This document shows positions 52,420-64,000 of a DNA stretch of 64,000 nucleotides, one piece after another. Position 1 is the first letter of the stretch. Every line of letters begins with the position of its first letter. The DNA lies in assembly GCA_026027325.1 (NCBI GenBank), contig JAMSLZ010000003.1, forward strand, positions 310,001 through 374,000, in the 5' to 3' direction. The notes beneath the pieces were generated by a model. The model had not been told where the DNA came from. It saw only the letters and a program-made list of their open reading frames with translations, and ran no database searches. A program made the position numbers and the translations under genes. The DNA comes from Actinomucor elegans. Lineage: Eukaryota > Mucoromycota > Mucoromycetes > Mucorales > Mucoraceae.

Positions 52420-53554
52420 ATGTTGATTAATGGAGAAAAATGGGCTTGTGGTAAGTAACTTAGAAGATCTGAATACCAAATACTAATCTCTCATTATCAT
52501 AGAAACCTGTATTAAAGTAAGAAATGCTTTCCTTAGCAATTAGGTTTTCATAGTTATCAACCTTTTTTTTTTTATATATATATGATAGGGCCACCGAGCA
52601 ACACACTGTAATCATACAGACCGAAAGCTCATTTTAATAAAAAAGAAAGGTAGACCTTCGACACAATGCAAACGATGTCGAGAATTAAGAGTAGTTCGAC
52701 AGCTTCATGTGAAATGCGATTGTGATGATCAAAGTAATGAAATCTTGGTTACTGAGTTCTTTTTATTCTAATTCTGTGTAATTTCAGGTCTTCGTAATAC
52801 AAAAAAGAGCAATAACGCGAGTACAACGACTATACCAACAGGTAAATCGTATCTTGAATCAGTATGACTACTCGTTTATTGAACAGTGATCATAGCACAA
52901 AAAAAGAAAAAGAAGCTCAAATCATTACGGCCACTGGCACCAAAAAAAGACCCAGCTACACCACCGCTGCTACCACCACCACCACCACCATCATCATCAT
53001 CAGCAGCAGTCAGTTCTTGCTGCAGTAAACCATCATCTACCACTACATCATCTATTAGTACACCACCGCCTCTCTATACTTCAACACCGCCGCTTGCCAG
53101 TAGTAGTAGTGGTGGTGGTGGTGGTGGCTGTTGTGGAAGTAATAAATCAAATAAATTATCATCACCTCCACTACCACGAATAATGGAGCCTGCACCATTA
53201 CCCATTATCCCACCACCTTCCAGTTGCTGTGGTCCACCTTCTAAGAACCAGCAAGGCCAAATGATTCGCGTCGTAACCTGTCGATGTGGTGATGATTGTG
53301 CATGTATTGGTTGTGATGCACATCCTTCACGCGCCATGAAAGAAGGAAAGAACGATGTGTATGTTGGATTTGATAGTACCAATAATATGAACAAACGACG
53401 GCTATCAATTGCAGCTATTACAACCTCCAACTTGGTAGATCACCCCACCTCGATACTCTCAGAAGGCGGTGTTGTATTGTGCGGATGTGGATGTTCAAGA
53501 ACTTTTGAAGATTGCTCCAACTGTTTTCGAGAGTTATGTCAAGACTATTACTAA
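52420..53554 (+). CDS. Copper-fist transcription factor (Cuf1/Mac1/Ace1-type), 303 aa
   Basis: DNA-binding regulator of copper homeostasis. Exons 52420-52450, 52503-52516 (only 14 nt), 52589-52733, 52788-52841 and 52887-53554 join in phase. The spliced N-terminus reads MLINGEKWACETCIKGHR, followed by THCNHTDR and the family hallmark KKKGRPSTQCKRCREL, then CDC, a complete copper fist of about 60 residues. The middle is Pro/Ser/Gly-rich (poly-P, a GGT-encoded Gly run). The C-terminal half has a copper-binding cluster TCRCGDDCACIGCDAHP, as in Cuf1-type sensors, and a second Cys-rich end (VLCGCGCSRTFEDCSNC). Under copper excess or lack the C-terminal cluster would control activity (family knowledge). 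The last intron (52842-52886) uses acceptor AACAG. Confidence 0.9.
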
Positions 53555-53605
53555 GGCTTTATATTTATTATTATAATTACTTGACATTATGAATAAAGTA
53601 ATACA

Positions 53606-54692
53606 TTATTTATTAACATGACTATTACGATAACTAGCAAAACTAGGCGAAGGTGATCTTCTATGAGGTGAAGGAGAACGACTAGGTGATTTTGATCTAC
53701 TACTATTATGATGATGGCTGTGAGGATCAAGATATCCGCCCACTGCCAAAGTACTTGCTGGTCTTGTATTCTTGTGCATTCTCTTTTGTTGTTGCTGAAG
53801 TTGTTGGAAGCTAATATTATGCGAGCCAGGTTCAGGTATATTGCCTAGTAATCCTTCTATCTTGACTTTGGATGTATCCAACTTGGGCTTGACGCGCTTT
53901 AGGTCTGCTTTTTCTTGTTCTAATTGTTTCAGTAAATCCATGCCAGACATGCTCTTATTTTGATGCTGGTATAAAGGCTTTTGATGCTGGTATCTATTGT
54001 TGTGTTGATTTGGATGCAATTGCTGAAGATATTGAAATTGAGCTAATTGAGCTTGATGCTGCTGTTGCTTCTTTTGAAGCTGTTGAAGATGGCTACCTTC
54101 TACCAAGGTTAATACTGGTCCTGCATTAGGGTTTGGCACAAGGGCTCTATCATCATCATCCTCTTCATACTGTTGCTGCATTGGATTATAACCTTGTTCA
54201 TATCCATACATTACATTTGCTGCTGCTCCTTCATGATAATAGCCCACCTCCTCATTATAATAGCTGGGCCTTTGCTCTAATAGATTACATTAATACATAG
54301 TTAGAATGAATGGTATACGGTTATTACCTTGTTTTTCATTTTCTTCATCAGAATCCTCATCATCACTTGGTAACTGTTTCTTGATCTTTTTGGGTGTTGG
54401 AGCTGGCTTTTTATTCAATCTCAGAGCACGAGGTTCTCGACCCTCATCCGAATCATCCCTGTCTTCATCCTCCTCCTCCTCCTCCTCCTCTTCGTCTTCA
54501 TCTTCATCATCACTTGGTATACATTGCCTATTACGGCTTTTGGCACGAACTGTAGAATTGTGAGTTATTTAGAAGATCTACAGTAATATGAAACAAACCT
54601 TGAGTGGGAGGCTGTTGTGCTACCAACCTGTCGTTATTGGGTAAATCAAAAGAAATATGACTAAAATCGATTGTTAAATTATCAAGAGACAT
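53606..54692 (-). CDS. Disordered acidic, Gln-rich, SR-like protein, function unknown
   Basis: Three exons on the minus strand, 54692-54599, 54549-54328 and 54276-53606, give 328 aa. The N-terminus (MSLDNLTIDFSHISFDLPNN) is the only part that looks folded or motif-like. It is followed by a run of Asp/Glu (GAG/GAT repeats, about residues 45-60), a basic KKPAPTPKKIKK stretch and a second acidic stretch. After that come Gln/His-rich sequence (about 160-210) and a coiled-coil-like LLKQLEQEKADLKRVKPKL. It ends with an arginine-serine tail (SRSKSPSRSPSPHRRSPSPS). Such tails occur in splicing and mRNA-metabolism proteins, but no domain allows an assignment. It converges on the copper-fist gene with ~50 bp between stop codons. 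Confidence 0.7.
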
Positions 54693-55112
54693 TGTTAAAA
54701 GATAAAGAAAAGAAGAAAAAAAGTTCAAGACTATTGAAACAAATATAAAACAAAGATCATCGCTATTAATAACATATAGGAGTCATGAAGGAGTTGATAT
54801 TGCGTAGTACAGCCACTATTAATAAGTCTGATAGTATGCCTGTTTTATGCAGGCTACAGCGTGTCTCTTGGTCTGTCTAGATCCTTGTAATACCTTTCAG
54901 CAGATTTGTTTGCAATCCACATATCCGAATAAAGCCCTCCATCCGGTTGAATAATAGATACCAACAGCGCTTATTATAGAGCACAATTGTCTATCGGATG
55001 GTATTATATTTTCTGTAAAATTGTGGAGCATTCACTATTCAAACATTATTAATAAATATTCTTTTCTTTGGTTCTATTCTAATAAACCAAGTTTTTCATA
55101 CATCAAAAAATG

Positions 55113-55148
<36 letters not shown>

Positions 55149-56517
55149 TCTATTTTGAAAACTTATCAATAAAGTTGTATTATAAACTAGGCTTTGAAAA
55201 AAATGCTTTCAATATAGTCAGAAACCAACGTACTGACATCCTACTAATATAAAACTTTAATTGATCATCGGCAATTGAAAAGTACTCTGCTGCTGCTACT
55301 GTTTGCCGTTGTTGCCGTCTATCACCAGAACCTCATTTGAGTAACTTTGAGTCTTACTTTTGATAATAAAATGTTCATAACCACAAAATAACTTGTAACT
55401 CACTGTTTTTTTTTCAGTGAATAGTCAAACTTCCTGAATTTTTGAATATAGTCATAATTTCCGTTTTTTCATGACAAAAAAAATACAAAAAACAGTGAAT
55501 GTGTAGCTTAATACACAGCAGACTTACGATGTTAATAGACCAAACCTTGAAAAAACCATCACCATGATTCAAAAAAAATCGGAAAAATCGAGTCCAGGTT
55601 TATTGAGATCTACCTTTCTCGAGCGACTCTGGCTTAATCTTACAATTAATGCCTAGTACATACTGATAAAGAACTACAGCATCCTGTAGAACCATCATTT
55701 GAGTAATGCATGCTGAATTTACCACGCATTAATGGCTAGCTGAAAACTTCTTTCATCTCTCGATTTAGATCTAATAGTAGTAGTAGCAGTAATCCATAGA
55801 TCTTGATCAATCATAGTTTAATGTCTTGTATGAAGACTGGTAGACACTCAAAATAAACCAATGCGATTACCAGAACCTTCATTCAATAGATTACAATGCG
55901 TATTTTACATTGCTCATAGTAAATCATAATAATTTCATACAGAAATAGTCATTCATTTCTAGATTTCGTAACCAACCTTGGTCAAATACCGCATCTGATT
56001 AGTCTATGTTCATAATGAACTATTGTGTGTATTGGAACCATTACTTAATGAAAATATAATGAGTATAATACTATAATAATTGACGATCAATTACATAAAC
56101 TTGTTTCACACCATGCTTCATTTCTAAATCTCTCAGTTCATCTTTATCAAATGTCACATTTGATTAATAGGTTTTTTTTTATAATGAGCTATTCAATCAA
56201 TCAAATTTTTCTTTATTTAACTGCAGTATGATACACTGTATAGTTTTAGCCAATAATGTAGCAAACAATGGTACACTATTGCCTTTATTTTCAGGTTACG
56301 CAGATGGACTCTTTTCCTCGAGACGTATCCCCGCTACAATCCCTAATAGCGCCCGTTTTTCCAGAGTTTCAAATATTACAGTAAGCACAATCTATTCTTT
56401 CCCCTTCTTTATTTCACTTTTTTACGAAAACCAACGTAGGTTTTTCAAACAAAAAAAGACGCGTTCGATACAATGGTACTCATATGTTAATTTAGACTAG
56501 TTTAAGTTTTATAACCA
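54693..56517. other. Intergenic, gene-poor, with TA microsatellite
   Basis: About 1.8 kb without a gene I can support. A (TA)15 tract lies at 55117-55146. The right part (after ~56100) is the promoter and 5' UTR side of VMA3; a pyrimidine-rich stretch at 56396-56425 lies ~100 bp before the start codon. Confidence 0.5.
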
Positions 56518-57308
56518 ATGTCTGAATACTGGTAAATTAGAAAAGGCTCAAAAGCCTAGATGTTAATTGCTTATTTTTGTTTTGTTTTTCTTTCTAGTCC
56601 TGTCTATGCACCTTTCTTTGGCACCATGGGTTGTGCTGCTGCCATCGTCTTTAGTTGTAAGTAATTTACAAGATTGCGCGTTCTCTTTTTTCTTCTTTGG
56701 TTGCTTACTTATTTCATAAAAGGTTTGGGCGCTGCTTACGGTACAGCCAAGTCTGGTGTAGGTCTTTCTGCTATGGGTGTCTTGCGTCCTGATTTGGTAT
56801 TGAAGTGTATTGTGCCTGTTGTCATGGCTGGTATCTTGGGTATTTACGGTGTTGTTGTTTCTGTCCTTTTATCTGGTGGACGTAAAGTATCTTGCTTGTC
56901 TGACGCGTTCGTTCCACTAATGTATTATTGTAGTTGCTATGAAGCAAACCTTGTTCAGTGGTTTTATTCAAATGGCTGCTGGTCTTAGTGTTGGTCTTTC
57001 ATGTCTTGCAGGTAAGAACTTCCTAACCATTTTTATATGTTCTTGATAATAACATATCTGAAAAGCTGGTATTGCTATTGGTATTACTGGCGATGCTGGT
57101 GTCCGTGCTACTGCTCAACAGCCCAGAATGTTCGTTGGCATGGTAAGCAAATTGGTTAATAGAAAGTAAAGATACAGTTGCTCATCGTTTGTTGTATTAC
57201 TGCTAGATTTTGATTTTGATTTTCGCTGAAGTCTTGGGTCTTTATGGTCTTATTGTCGCTTTGATTCTCAACACCAAGGCTTCTGGACAAGAAAATGTTT
57301 GTAACTAA
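56518..57308 (+). CDS. VMA3: V-ATPase proteolipid subunit c, 162 aa, 6 exons
   Basis: Membrane subunit of the vacuolar proton pump; the c-ring carries protons across the membrane. Exons: 56518-56531 (14 nt), 56598-56656, 56723-56881, 56934-57011, 57066-57142, 57207-57308; all phases fit. The first exon encodes only MSEYC and splices onto CPVYAPFFG, the canonical start of subunit c. Four hydrophobic helices follow. The proton-binding glutamate is E137 in [11 protein letters not shown], the same position as in yeast Vma3. [17 protein letters not shown] and GDAGVR are the family blocks. The [13 protein letters not shown] start and the GFIQ loop favour subunit c over c' (Vma11). Confidence 0.95.
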
Positions 57309-57874
57309 AGAAATATGTTTTAAATATCCCAAGATACCTTTCTCTTCCAAGTCGAATAAATTTAAATGTAATCATCAAGATTTATAACTTAGCATCGTTA
57401 CAGCATATCTGCGTGGATTTCATTCCGTGATGGGATTTGAAAAAATGATGATGATACTCTACAACCTCCCCCCCCCCCCTTCAATCATCTATCTATCTTG
57501 CAACAAAGTGACATATGTACTTTTAACTTGGGACATATATAGAACACATCAATCCTTTTCTGGTAGATATTTTTCGTAATTATACAGTGAAGTAAAGATA
57601 CGCTAGACAGCTCTGAAAATATGACGTTTTTAGACTGTAGTATTCGTAAGAGAGTTAAGTTCTATATCTCATCTTACATGCCCAAACTAATATATATATG
57701 TGCCGTTTTTCTTTTTCTTTTTCTTCTTTTTATTATTATTATTATTTGGTAGTTGTCTGAACCTATTTCTATACATTACCAAGTTTAGAAAAACTAACAT
57801 GATGCATTAAATCAGACCTTTTAGTCGATCTCGGTCTTTTATCGCGTTTTAGAAAAAGACTCATTGTTTATTAA
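57309..57874. other. Spacer between convergent genes
   Basis: 3' flanks of VMA3 (plus) and the ubiquitin hydrolase (minus). It contains a C-tract at 57468-57478 and T-rich sequence; no gene is seen. Confidence 0.5.
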
Positions 57875-60800
57875 CTATTTTACAGTAGATCTAACATAAA
57901 ACAAATTATACGCAGCTCGACTCTATGAAAAAAAAATCAATCAATATGTATTTCAAAACCATTTTATGATAAAACTCTTACCATCACTTTTGAAGGTTCG
58001 CAGACCGAGAAACGAGAGTCATCAAAGTTGTGCCACTCATTCTTGTATCCATTACGCACACAGGCTGTATAATGACCGCCTGTTAAGGATCCAAAGTGAT
58101 TCTATTTAACAGTAATGTAAATTTGCAACCGTTTAATTTAAATTTTTTTTTTTCTTACCGAAACAGCATACAAATCATAGTTGAAGGCAGATCTTTCTGG
58201 CGGTTGATCTGCTGGAAACATGGTTTGAGGTACATATCTAGATAGATCAAGGCCGCTAAATAACTTGGTTAATATAACACGACAATCAATGAATAAAAAT
58301 TAAAAACTCACGTCATGGGCGAATCCACAAAGGTTTCCAACTTGTTTTTAAAAGGTCCATCAAACGAGAACCGTTTGAGATGAATCAATAATACATCAGG
58401 CAACTTGGATAATGTAAGGGCTTTACTGGCACGACGCAAAGTCTTGCACCGAGGACAATGCCAAGCATCATCGTTTTCTAATACCTCTTCTTGCACAAAA
58501 TAATCCAGGCATTGATAGAGCGATACGTTATCCGTGCGTTTTTTTGCAGGAATAGGTAAAGACAATGACATGAACGAATTGTATGTAGTGGAAGTCTATC
58601 ACATAAATAATCAGTAATGCAAAATTCGTTTTGCAAGTGAGTCACTTACAGCACGACATGTCAAACATGTTAATCGACTTTTATATTGTCCTTGAAACAA
58701 ACTCACTACGATACTCGAGTTTCTTTCCAAGTATCGCTCCCAAGCCAATGCACTTGCTTGCCAATCTTCTAATTTTTCAAACCTAGCCTCTTCTTCAGCC
58801 GTCTCTGGTGGAGGACTTGGTCGCTTCACTACCAAATTACAATCTTCATGAATGCCATCCAACAAGAAATTCAAAAACTCTTGAGAATCGTGCTGTTCAG
58901 AACCTCGAAATTGAGGCGCAAACTGGATCAAAGCTTGACGGAACAAGATGGGCGAAACAAAGTTGCAGTTTTCACTCCACATGCTACGCAATAAGGTAGC
59001 AAAGCTTTCAGCAAGCACACCTCCTGTACCCAAGAAATTGCCCTTGTTGATATGTTGACGAAACACACCACTGAGAAAATAACGTGCAAAAGGTATGGTG
59101 CCACTGAGACATTGGATGATCGAATTCATAAAACAAGTATTGCCGAGGTTCTTGAGACCTGCGGTGCCGATCATGACATTGCCCATTTGAGAGAGCGCAT
59201 TGTCTGAGACAGGCGCAGTACGGTACCCGTCACTTGCAGGTGGTGATGAAGCCATGGCTAGTTTAGGTGGTAGTGGAGGAGCTGAAGGCGTGCCATCGAT
59301 ATGGGGTTTGGGAGGTAATGGAGGTACATCAAATTGCTTATTGGAGGTAGATGTAAAACCATGAAACGGGTTATCAATAAAAGTCTTTTTACGCGTTAAT
59401 CCTGAAGAAGAATTAGGTCGGATTTCAGGGTATTTGGTAGTAAATGTTTCTGTTGTAACCGTAGGGCTACTGATTGGTTGGGGTATAGGCATCGATGGAA
59501 AGGCGTCATTGGAAGGTTGATACAATGTGTTTGCAAATACTCCACGAAGAGGAGGTGCTTCGGTTCTTGGGGTATATCTGCTCATAGATTCCTTGGAAGT
59601 GTTACTTGATCCAGTATGGCTAAACTATTGTATTTATGAGTCTCTTGCTGTTGTCTATGTTTATCACTTACATAATCGTAAATTGTATTATGTACTTTGA
59701 CAGGCGAGAAATGCGTGCTTTGCTCTGATCCTTTTCCTACTACATCCTGCAACCAATGGGGCACTCGTTGGTTAGATCGTTCAACAGGAGAATCGTTATT
59801 GTATTTGTAAATGCCTCTATCACCAATCATTTGTTTCCAGGCTTCAAAGCCACCAGCCAACATGACAGGCGGACGCTGCAATAACTTTCCATATTCATGT
59901 ATGTAAATAGCTTCCCTCAAATGATTCAATACTAAATGCTCGCTTTGTGAATTCTGATCGTAATACACAACAATATCAAACTGATTTCGGCCTGCAAACA
60001 TAATTTGCTCAGGTTCAGGATTTAAGAGCATGGATTCTTCGATTTTTGTAGATGTAATACTGTTAAAAGAATAATAAGATTAATCAATGCGTTTACCATA
60101 AAACTCAACTATTTTTTGTTTTACTCTCGTTTCAATACCAAAGGCTCAATCTGAGCGACCCATCTATGTTTGATAAAGCCTTGATCAAAAGCTTGACGAG
60201 GTCGAACATCTAAGATCAAGACACTAGGCTGTGGTGTATTTTGTCTTTTGGCAATCCAAGAGGCAAGCTGTGAAGGATCTATAATGTTCATAGGTGGTAA
60301 AGGAAAATTGGAAGGTGTTGGAAGTTGGATTCCTAGTGATTGTTGCTGTGGTTGTTGAGGCAAAGGTGGTATATTGGCTAATGGTTCCGGCATCTTCATA
60401 TATCCTTGAGGCGGAGCTGCAGTAGTAGTTGTAGTAGTAGCAGCGGGTGGTGTCTGCGGTGTCTGCGGTGTCTGCGGTGAACTGCGGGCTTTTTGAGGCA
60501 TATGTTTGGGAACTGAAGGTAGATCATCTAATAAACTGCCGCCATCACTATACGGCGAACTAGGTAAAGAGTCCAGTACATCAACAGGTGGATATTTGCT
60601 CATTACTTCTTGTACAGAAGCATCATCGTGCTGTCCTGAAGCTAATGCGTCATTTTCTACTAATTGTATTCTAATCTTCTCTAACAAGTCAAGAATATCA
60701 TCGCTTGTACGCTATTTCAAAGAAAGCACGTTAATATATAGAGAAACTCGTATGAAATACAGCAATTACCATCATCAGTTGATTGTACATGGGGTCCCTT

Positions 60801-61188
60801 TTTGCTTCTTTGACATTCTGATGCTTGGCAATGACTTCAACCATAATACTTCAAATAGCTCTTGCGTAAGTTTCCTCAGTATGCACGAATTCTCTTTGCT
60901 TACCTGCATCCTTTCATATAATACACATAAGCGTTATCAAGACAATGTCTACGGTACTCAAAGTCACCCTATACCATACTAAAATCAGTGGGCTGATACG
61001 AGCTAGTAATAGCTTGGCGTTTTTTTTTCTTTTTTCTTTACCTCATTGTATAGTTTTCCAACCGAAGCTATCAAGGATTTAATTGAATATTTAGACATGT
61101 CTGTTTTATCCACTGTGGCTCTTTTCAATAGGGCAGCTATGGAGGGCGGCGGCGTGTCTTGTAAATTGGTCGAATTTGGAACTGTCAT
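57875..61188 (-). CDS. Ubiquitin carboxyl-terminal hydrolase, Doa4/USP8-like, 929 aa
   Basis: Cysteine protease removing ubiquitin from cargo at endosomes (yeast Doa4/Ubp4, animal USP8). Ten exons on the minus strand: 61188-61042, 60968-60904, 60848-60770, 60711-60125, 60059-59672, 59624-58650, 58595-58312, 58255-58159, 58101-57982, 57922-57875. The N-terminal ~110 residues resemble the USP8 dimerisation/MIT-like helical domain (IKSLIASVGKLYNE, LDNAYVYYMKG). A Pro/Gln/Thr-rich linker follows. A rhodanese-like domain (SVLILDVRPRQAFDQGFI ... WKQM) has YYDQN where an active rhodanese has its catalytic Cys, as in other Ubps. The catalytic domain has the Cys box (LKNLGNTCFMNSIIQCL), a zinc-type CxxC pair twice and the His box (LTGGHYTACVRNG). 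The final 16-codon exon ends YNLFYVRSTVK. Confidence 0.93.
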
Positions 61189-61931
61189 TGAGTATAATAA
61201 GTAAAGAAACAAAGCCAGGAATTCAAGCAAATGAAGCTTGAAAGCCTATTTCAAACGCAGTCTGATGTCTTTTAGACCCATTTTTAAATACCGAATCACT
61301 TTCTGGTGCATAAGGACCACACTTTTAAACCATGGTTCCTAAGCAACATATATTGACCATATAGAACGAAATACATAGTTACTTTTATATTGAATTTTAA
61401 TAAATGCTAAATGCTCTATTTATTATCATATACCTAAAGATTGGAAAATTCAATGTTTTCATCAAATAAAACCGAATAAAATTCGTAACCATAAATCTTG
61501 TATAAACTTCACTACTGGTTATTTTACTTGGATGTAATTATTAACAATATCTGCGCATCGATCCTCAAACCAGAGTAGGAAATTACATTAAATGACTTTC
61601 CTCTCTTATTTCCACTCTTTACATTTTCTCCCTTGACATCCAAAAGGAATTTTTTTTAGTTCATATCGATTCTCTTCGATCTAACTTGAGCAAAAAAAAA
61701 AAAAAAAAAAAAAAAGGGTGAAATGAACCACCATGCGCACGCTATAGTCTTAATAGTTTTTATTTATTTATATTCCTAATATCTACAGTAGACTTGGTAA
61801 ATCAATAGCCGTCCAATCGAGTTGCACATATTGACAGCGGTGATTGAATTGTGAACGCTGATCAAAAATGCAGCCAAACTTTTCCTTTTCTTTCCCTCTC
61901 TTTCATCTTTTCTTTTAGTCAAAATAATAAT
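61189..61931. other. Divergent promoter region, no gene
   Basis: It lies between the start codons of the ubiquitin hydrolase (minus) and the glycosylase (plus). A poly-A tract of about 24 nt starts near 61691; pyrimidine-rich sequence precedes the glycosylase start. Confidence 0.5.
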
Positions 61932-63129
61932 ATGTCGAGCGTCTTGCGTAAAAGTGGAAGGTTGTCTACCAAAACAACCATTGTATACACCGAAAAGAAA
62001 ATACCCAAGACTAAGAAAGCGTAAGCATATAGGAGTATGTCCATCCTATAGTTTCTGATTTTTTTTTTTTTTTTTTTTGCGCAGTAAAATAACAAAAAAA
62101 GTATATCTGAAAGACACATATTGATGAATTGCATTGACTGATGCATTGTATAGAAAGAAAAGATAGATGTTATTCCCATCAAAATAGAAAAGAAAGTCAA
62201 GATCAAAACTATATCCGCAACAGAAATTGTAAGTGTTTCTTTTTTTTATGCAATTGTATCATTTCCATTGACATCCAATGGCTAGTCCAACAAGCCCTCA
62301 AAAGTCTTTGATATCCTTCATGAAATGCACTTGGAAAACGCAATCAAGCACATTAAAGAACATGATCCCAAGCTAGGTGCATATTTAGACGAAGCAGCAG
62401 TCAGCGATTTCAAAGCAAGACTGAGTAGAGCAAATGGATCCAACCCTTTCATGTTGGTATTAAGCTAAAAAAAAGTAGCCAAAGTATCTCAAGATTTTTT
62501 TTTCTTTTTTGGGTAGGTCTCTCACTCGATCTATTGTATACCAACAGATCCATGGTAAGGCTGCTGCTTCCATCTATGACCGATTTTTGAAACTGTTCAT
62601 TGAAGAACAAGACCCTCTCAATACAAACTGGTTCCCAACACCAGACCAAGTGCTGGCCAAAAGTGTTGAAGAGCTTCGTTCAGCCGGACTCTCGGGAAGA
62701 AAGGTTGAATATATACAAAACTTGGCTTCCAAGTTTAAAGACAAGAGCATTACGCCCGAGCATTTTAATACAATGACGGATGAAGAGATTTCAGCGCAAC
62801 TTTGTGCTGTCAAAGGCATTGGACAGGTAAGATAAACTGATAGTTCAGCAATAATAAACACATATGCTCATCTTTCTCATTATTAGTGGACTGTAGACAT
62901 GTTTCTCATGCTGGATTTACACCATCCAGACGTATTGCCCTTGGGCGATCTTGCTGTCCGTAAAGGCGTTGCCAATCATTTTGGTCTACCTACACCGTCT
63001 GACAAAAAGAAGATCTTTCCTTTACCTCATCATATGACTCAATTGACTGAAGTATGGAGGCCCTATCGATCCTTGGGTTCGTGGCTCATGTGGCGAATCT
63101 CCAATATCAAAGTAGTAGGTGACGAATAA
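61932..63129 (+). CDS. MAG1: DNA-3-methyladenine glycosylase (AlkA/Mag1 type)
   Basis: Base-excision repair enzyme that removes alkylated purines. The well-supported exons are 62286 (or 62305)-62452, 62517-62826 and 62887-63129. They give LTRSIVYQQIHGKAA, the helix-hairpin-helix with GIGQWTVDMFLM and the catalytic Asp in LPLGDLAVRKG. WRPYRSLGSWLMWR follows as in the family. The N-terminus is less sure: an exon 61932-62020 (MSSVLRKSGRLSTK) and a small exon near 62188-62228 are plausible and would give a basic N-terminus, but the phases allow more than one solution. The intron at 62453 would use a weak GTTGGT donor. Its stop codon is only 7 bp from that of the kinesin. Confidence 0.88.
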
Positions 63130-63136
63130 AGACACT

Positions 63137-64000
63137 TTATTGAAAAAGAGAAAGGTCATTTTTTTCATTGACCAAGAGTTGAGTGACCTGGAGTTCTGCA
63201 CGCGTCATGTTGAGTTCTGCTTCTAATTGAGCAATCTTTTCATCAGGTAGTTCTGTTACAGACTTGAGATGGTCTGTAGGTTGACGCAACTGAGTGATCA
63301 TTTTCCATGGATCATCATCATCATCGTGATAAATATTATTGAGACGCGGTGGATTGTTTAACAGTGATTGCGATGATAATATAAGCCGGGATTTGTTATG
63401 TAGCCTTTGCTCAAGCACAAACTTGATATTCGATAGATCCTTTGTGATTTGGCCTTGTTCTTTGTCGAGTTTATCCAACTTGGTAGTTAGAAAGGCCACG
63501 TCGTTTGCATACTTTACCAGTAAAGATTTATCCTCAGATATCTAATGATAGTTGGGTCAAATCATGTTGTGTATTTTCCATTTACTTCTATCATTTACCT
63601 CACATGTCTTGGGCGATATAGGAATACGTTTAATGCGAGACGCAAAGTTGAAGGTATCTAAGGTGGGTATTTCATCCTGTATCGCAGACTCCATATCCAC
63701 AGTGCATATAGATACGACATTGTGATGTCCTGTAAAGATGGGCTGCAGTAGACGCGTCAGTTTGGAATCATGATATGGAGGAAGTGGATGACCAGCACTA
63801 ATAAGGATCTTCATTCAGTATATATTTATACATTTTGTATGTAGCATACCTTTTTCCAGTTTCTGATAGGTTATGTACAATGGCTTCAAGCGCTAAACAG
63901 CTTTTATTGATAGGACTTTTAAGAGATTGGTATATAGATTTATCATTGCTTGCTAAATCAATGAGATACTGAGAGAAAATATTAGTAAAATAATGCACCT
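63137..64000 (-). CDS. Kinesin motor protein, 3' part (5' part beyond the window)
   Basis: Microtubule motor. Exons on the minus strand: 63968-63850, 63797-63599, 63541-63137; an acceptor at 63969-63970 implies more exons to the right. Seen motor blocks: YLIDLASND (switch II, normally DLAGSE, here ASND), INKSCLALEAIVHNLSE (INKSLLALG helix), LPPYHDSKLTRLLQPIF (microtubule-binding helix with DSKLTRLL) and LDTFNFASRIKRI (motor end). A short ~135-residue tail follows with a coiled coil. The divergent switch II would reduce or alter ATPase activity (inference). The subfamily cannot be given. Confidence 0.85.

Noticed and set aside
56292..56380. Possible upstream first exon for VMA3 starting MDSFPRDV
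   Set aside because: The 14-nt exon at 56518 gives the canonical [13 protein letters not shown] start; the upstream frame has no family resemblance.
1..64000. CRISPR arrays, rRNA genes, bacterial operons
   Set aside because: None seen; the regular repeats present are transposon ends and simple tracts in a eukaryotic sequence.

Overview
The window comes from a fungal nuclear genome, most likely an early-diverging filamentous fungus of the Mucoromycota (inference). It is AT-rich, and its host genes are cut by many introns of about 50-75 nt with GTAAG-type donors. The transposons are chromodomain Ty3 elements and LINEs of the kind common in Mucorales. No bacterial-type operons are present.

Left host arm (1-12.3 kb): a frameshifted short-chain dehydrogenase end, a DUF676 lipase, a TM9/EMP70 nonaspanin, a conserved fungal membrane protein, a glycerol-3-phosphate acyltransferase, LTR relics, and an intron-bearing tRNA-Tyr(GTA) on the minus strand.

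Middle (12.4-47.2 kb): about 35 kb of nested transposons lie between the divergent tRNA-Tyr and tRNA-Val(AAC) genes. I could resolve the nest base by base. A 5.7-kb LINE (minus strand) inserted into tRNA-Val with a 25-bp target duplication. It was then hit by five elements: DDE element C2, chromovirus B2, chromovirus A, a solo A-type LTR and a solo C-type terminal repeat. To its left a second copy, C1, was hit by chromovirus B1 and by a related DDE element, F. Target duplications (3 bp for C/F, 5 bp for the LTR elements) match at all of these junctions. Removing the insertions in silico restores C1 to exactly the C2 length (2,504 bp) and LINE ORF2 to one open frame of 1,233 codons.

The C and F elements are the most unusual objects here. 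They encode a DDE (Harbinger/DDE_Tnp_4-like) transposase and have 3-bp target duplications, as DNA transposons do, yet they are bounded by long DIRECT terminal repeats (221 and 288 bp). Each repeat carries its own short inverted ends, and one occurs alone with its own target duplication. Each element also encodes a ~122-124 aa protein whose motifs and spacing resemble the HUH Rep domain of CRESS-type replicons. The C transposase has gained a C-terminal chromodomain that F lacks.

Right host arm (47.3-64 kb): a relic-bearing gene-poor stretch, an amino-acid/auxin-permease family transporter divergent from a copper-fist transcription factor, a disordered acidic/Q-rich/SR-like protein, V-ATPase subunit c (VMA3), a Doa4-like ubiquitin hydrolase, 3-methyladenine DNA glycosylase (MAG1), and the 3' part of a kinesin running off the right edge.
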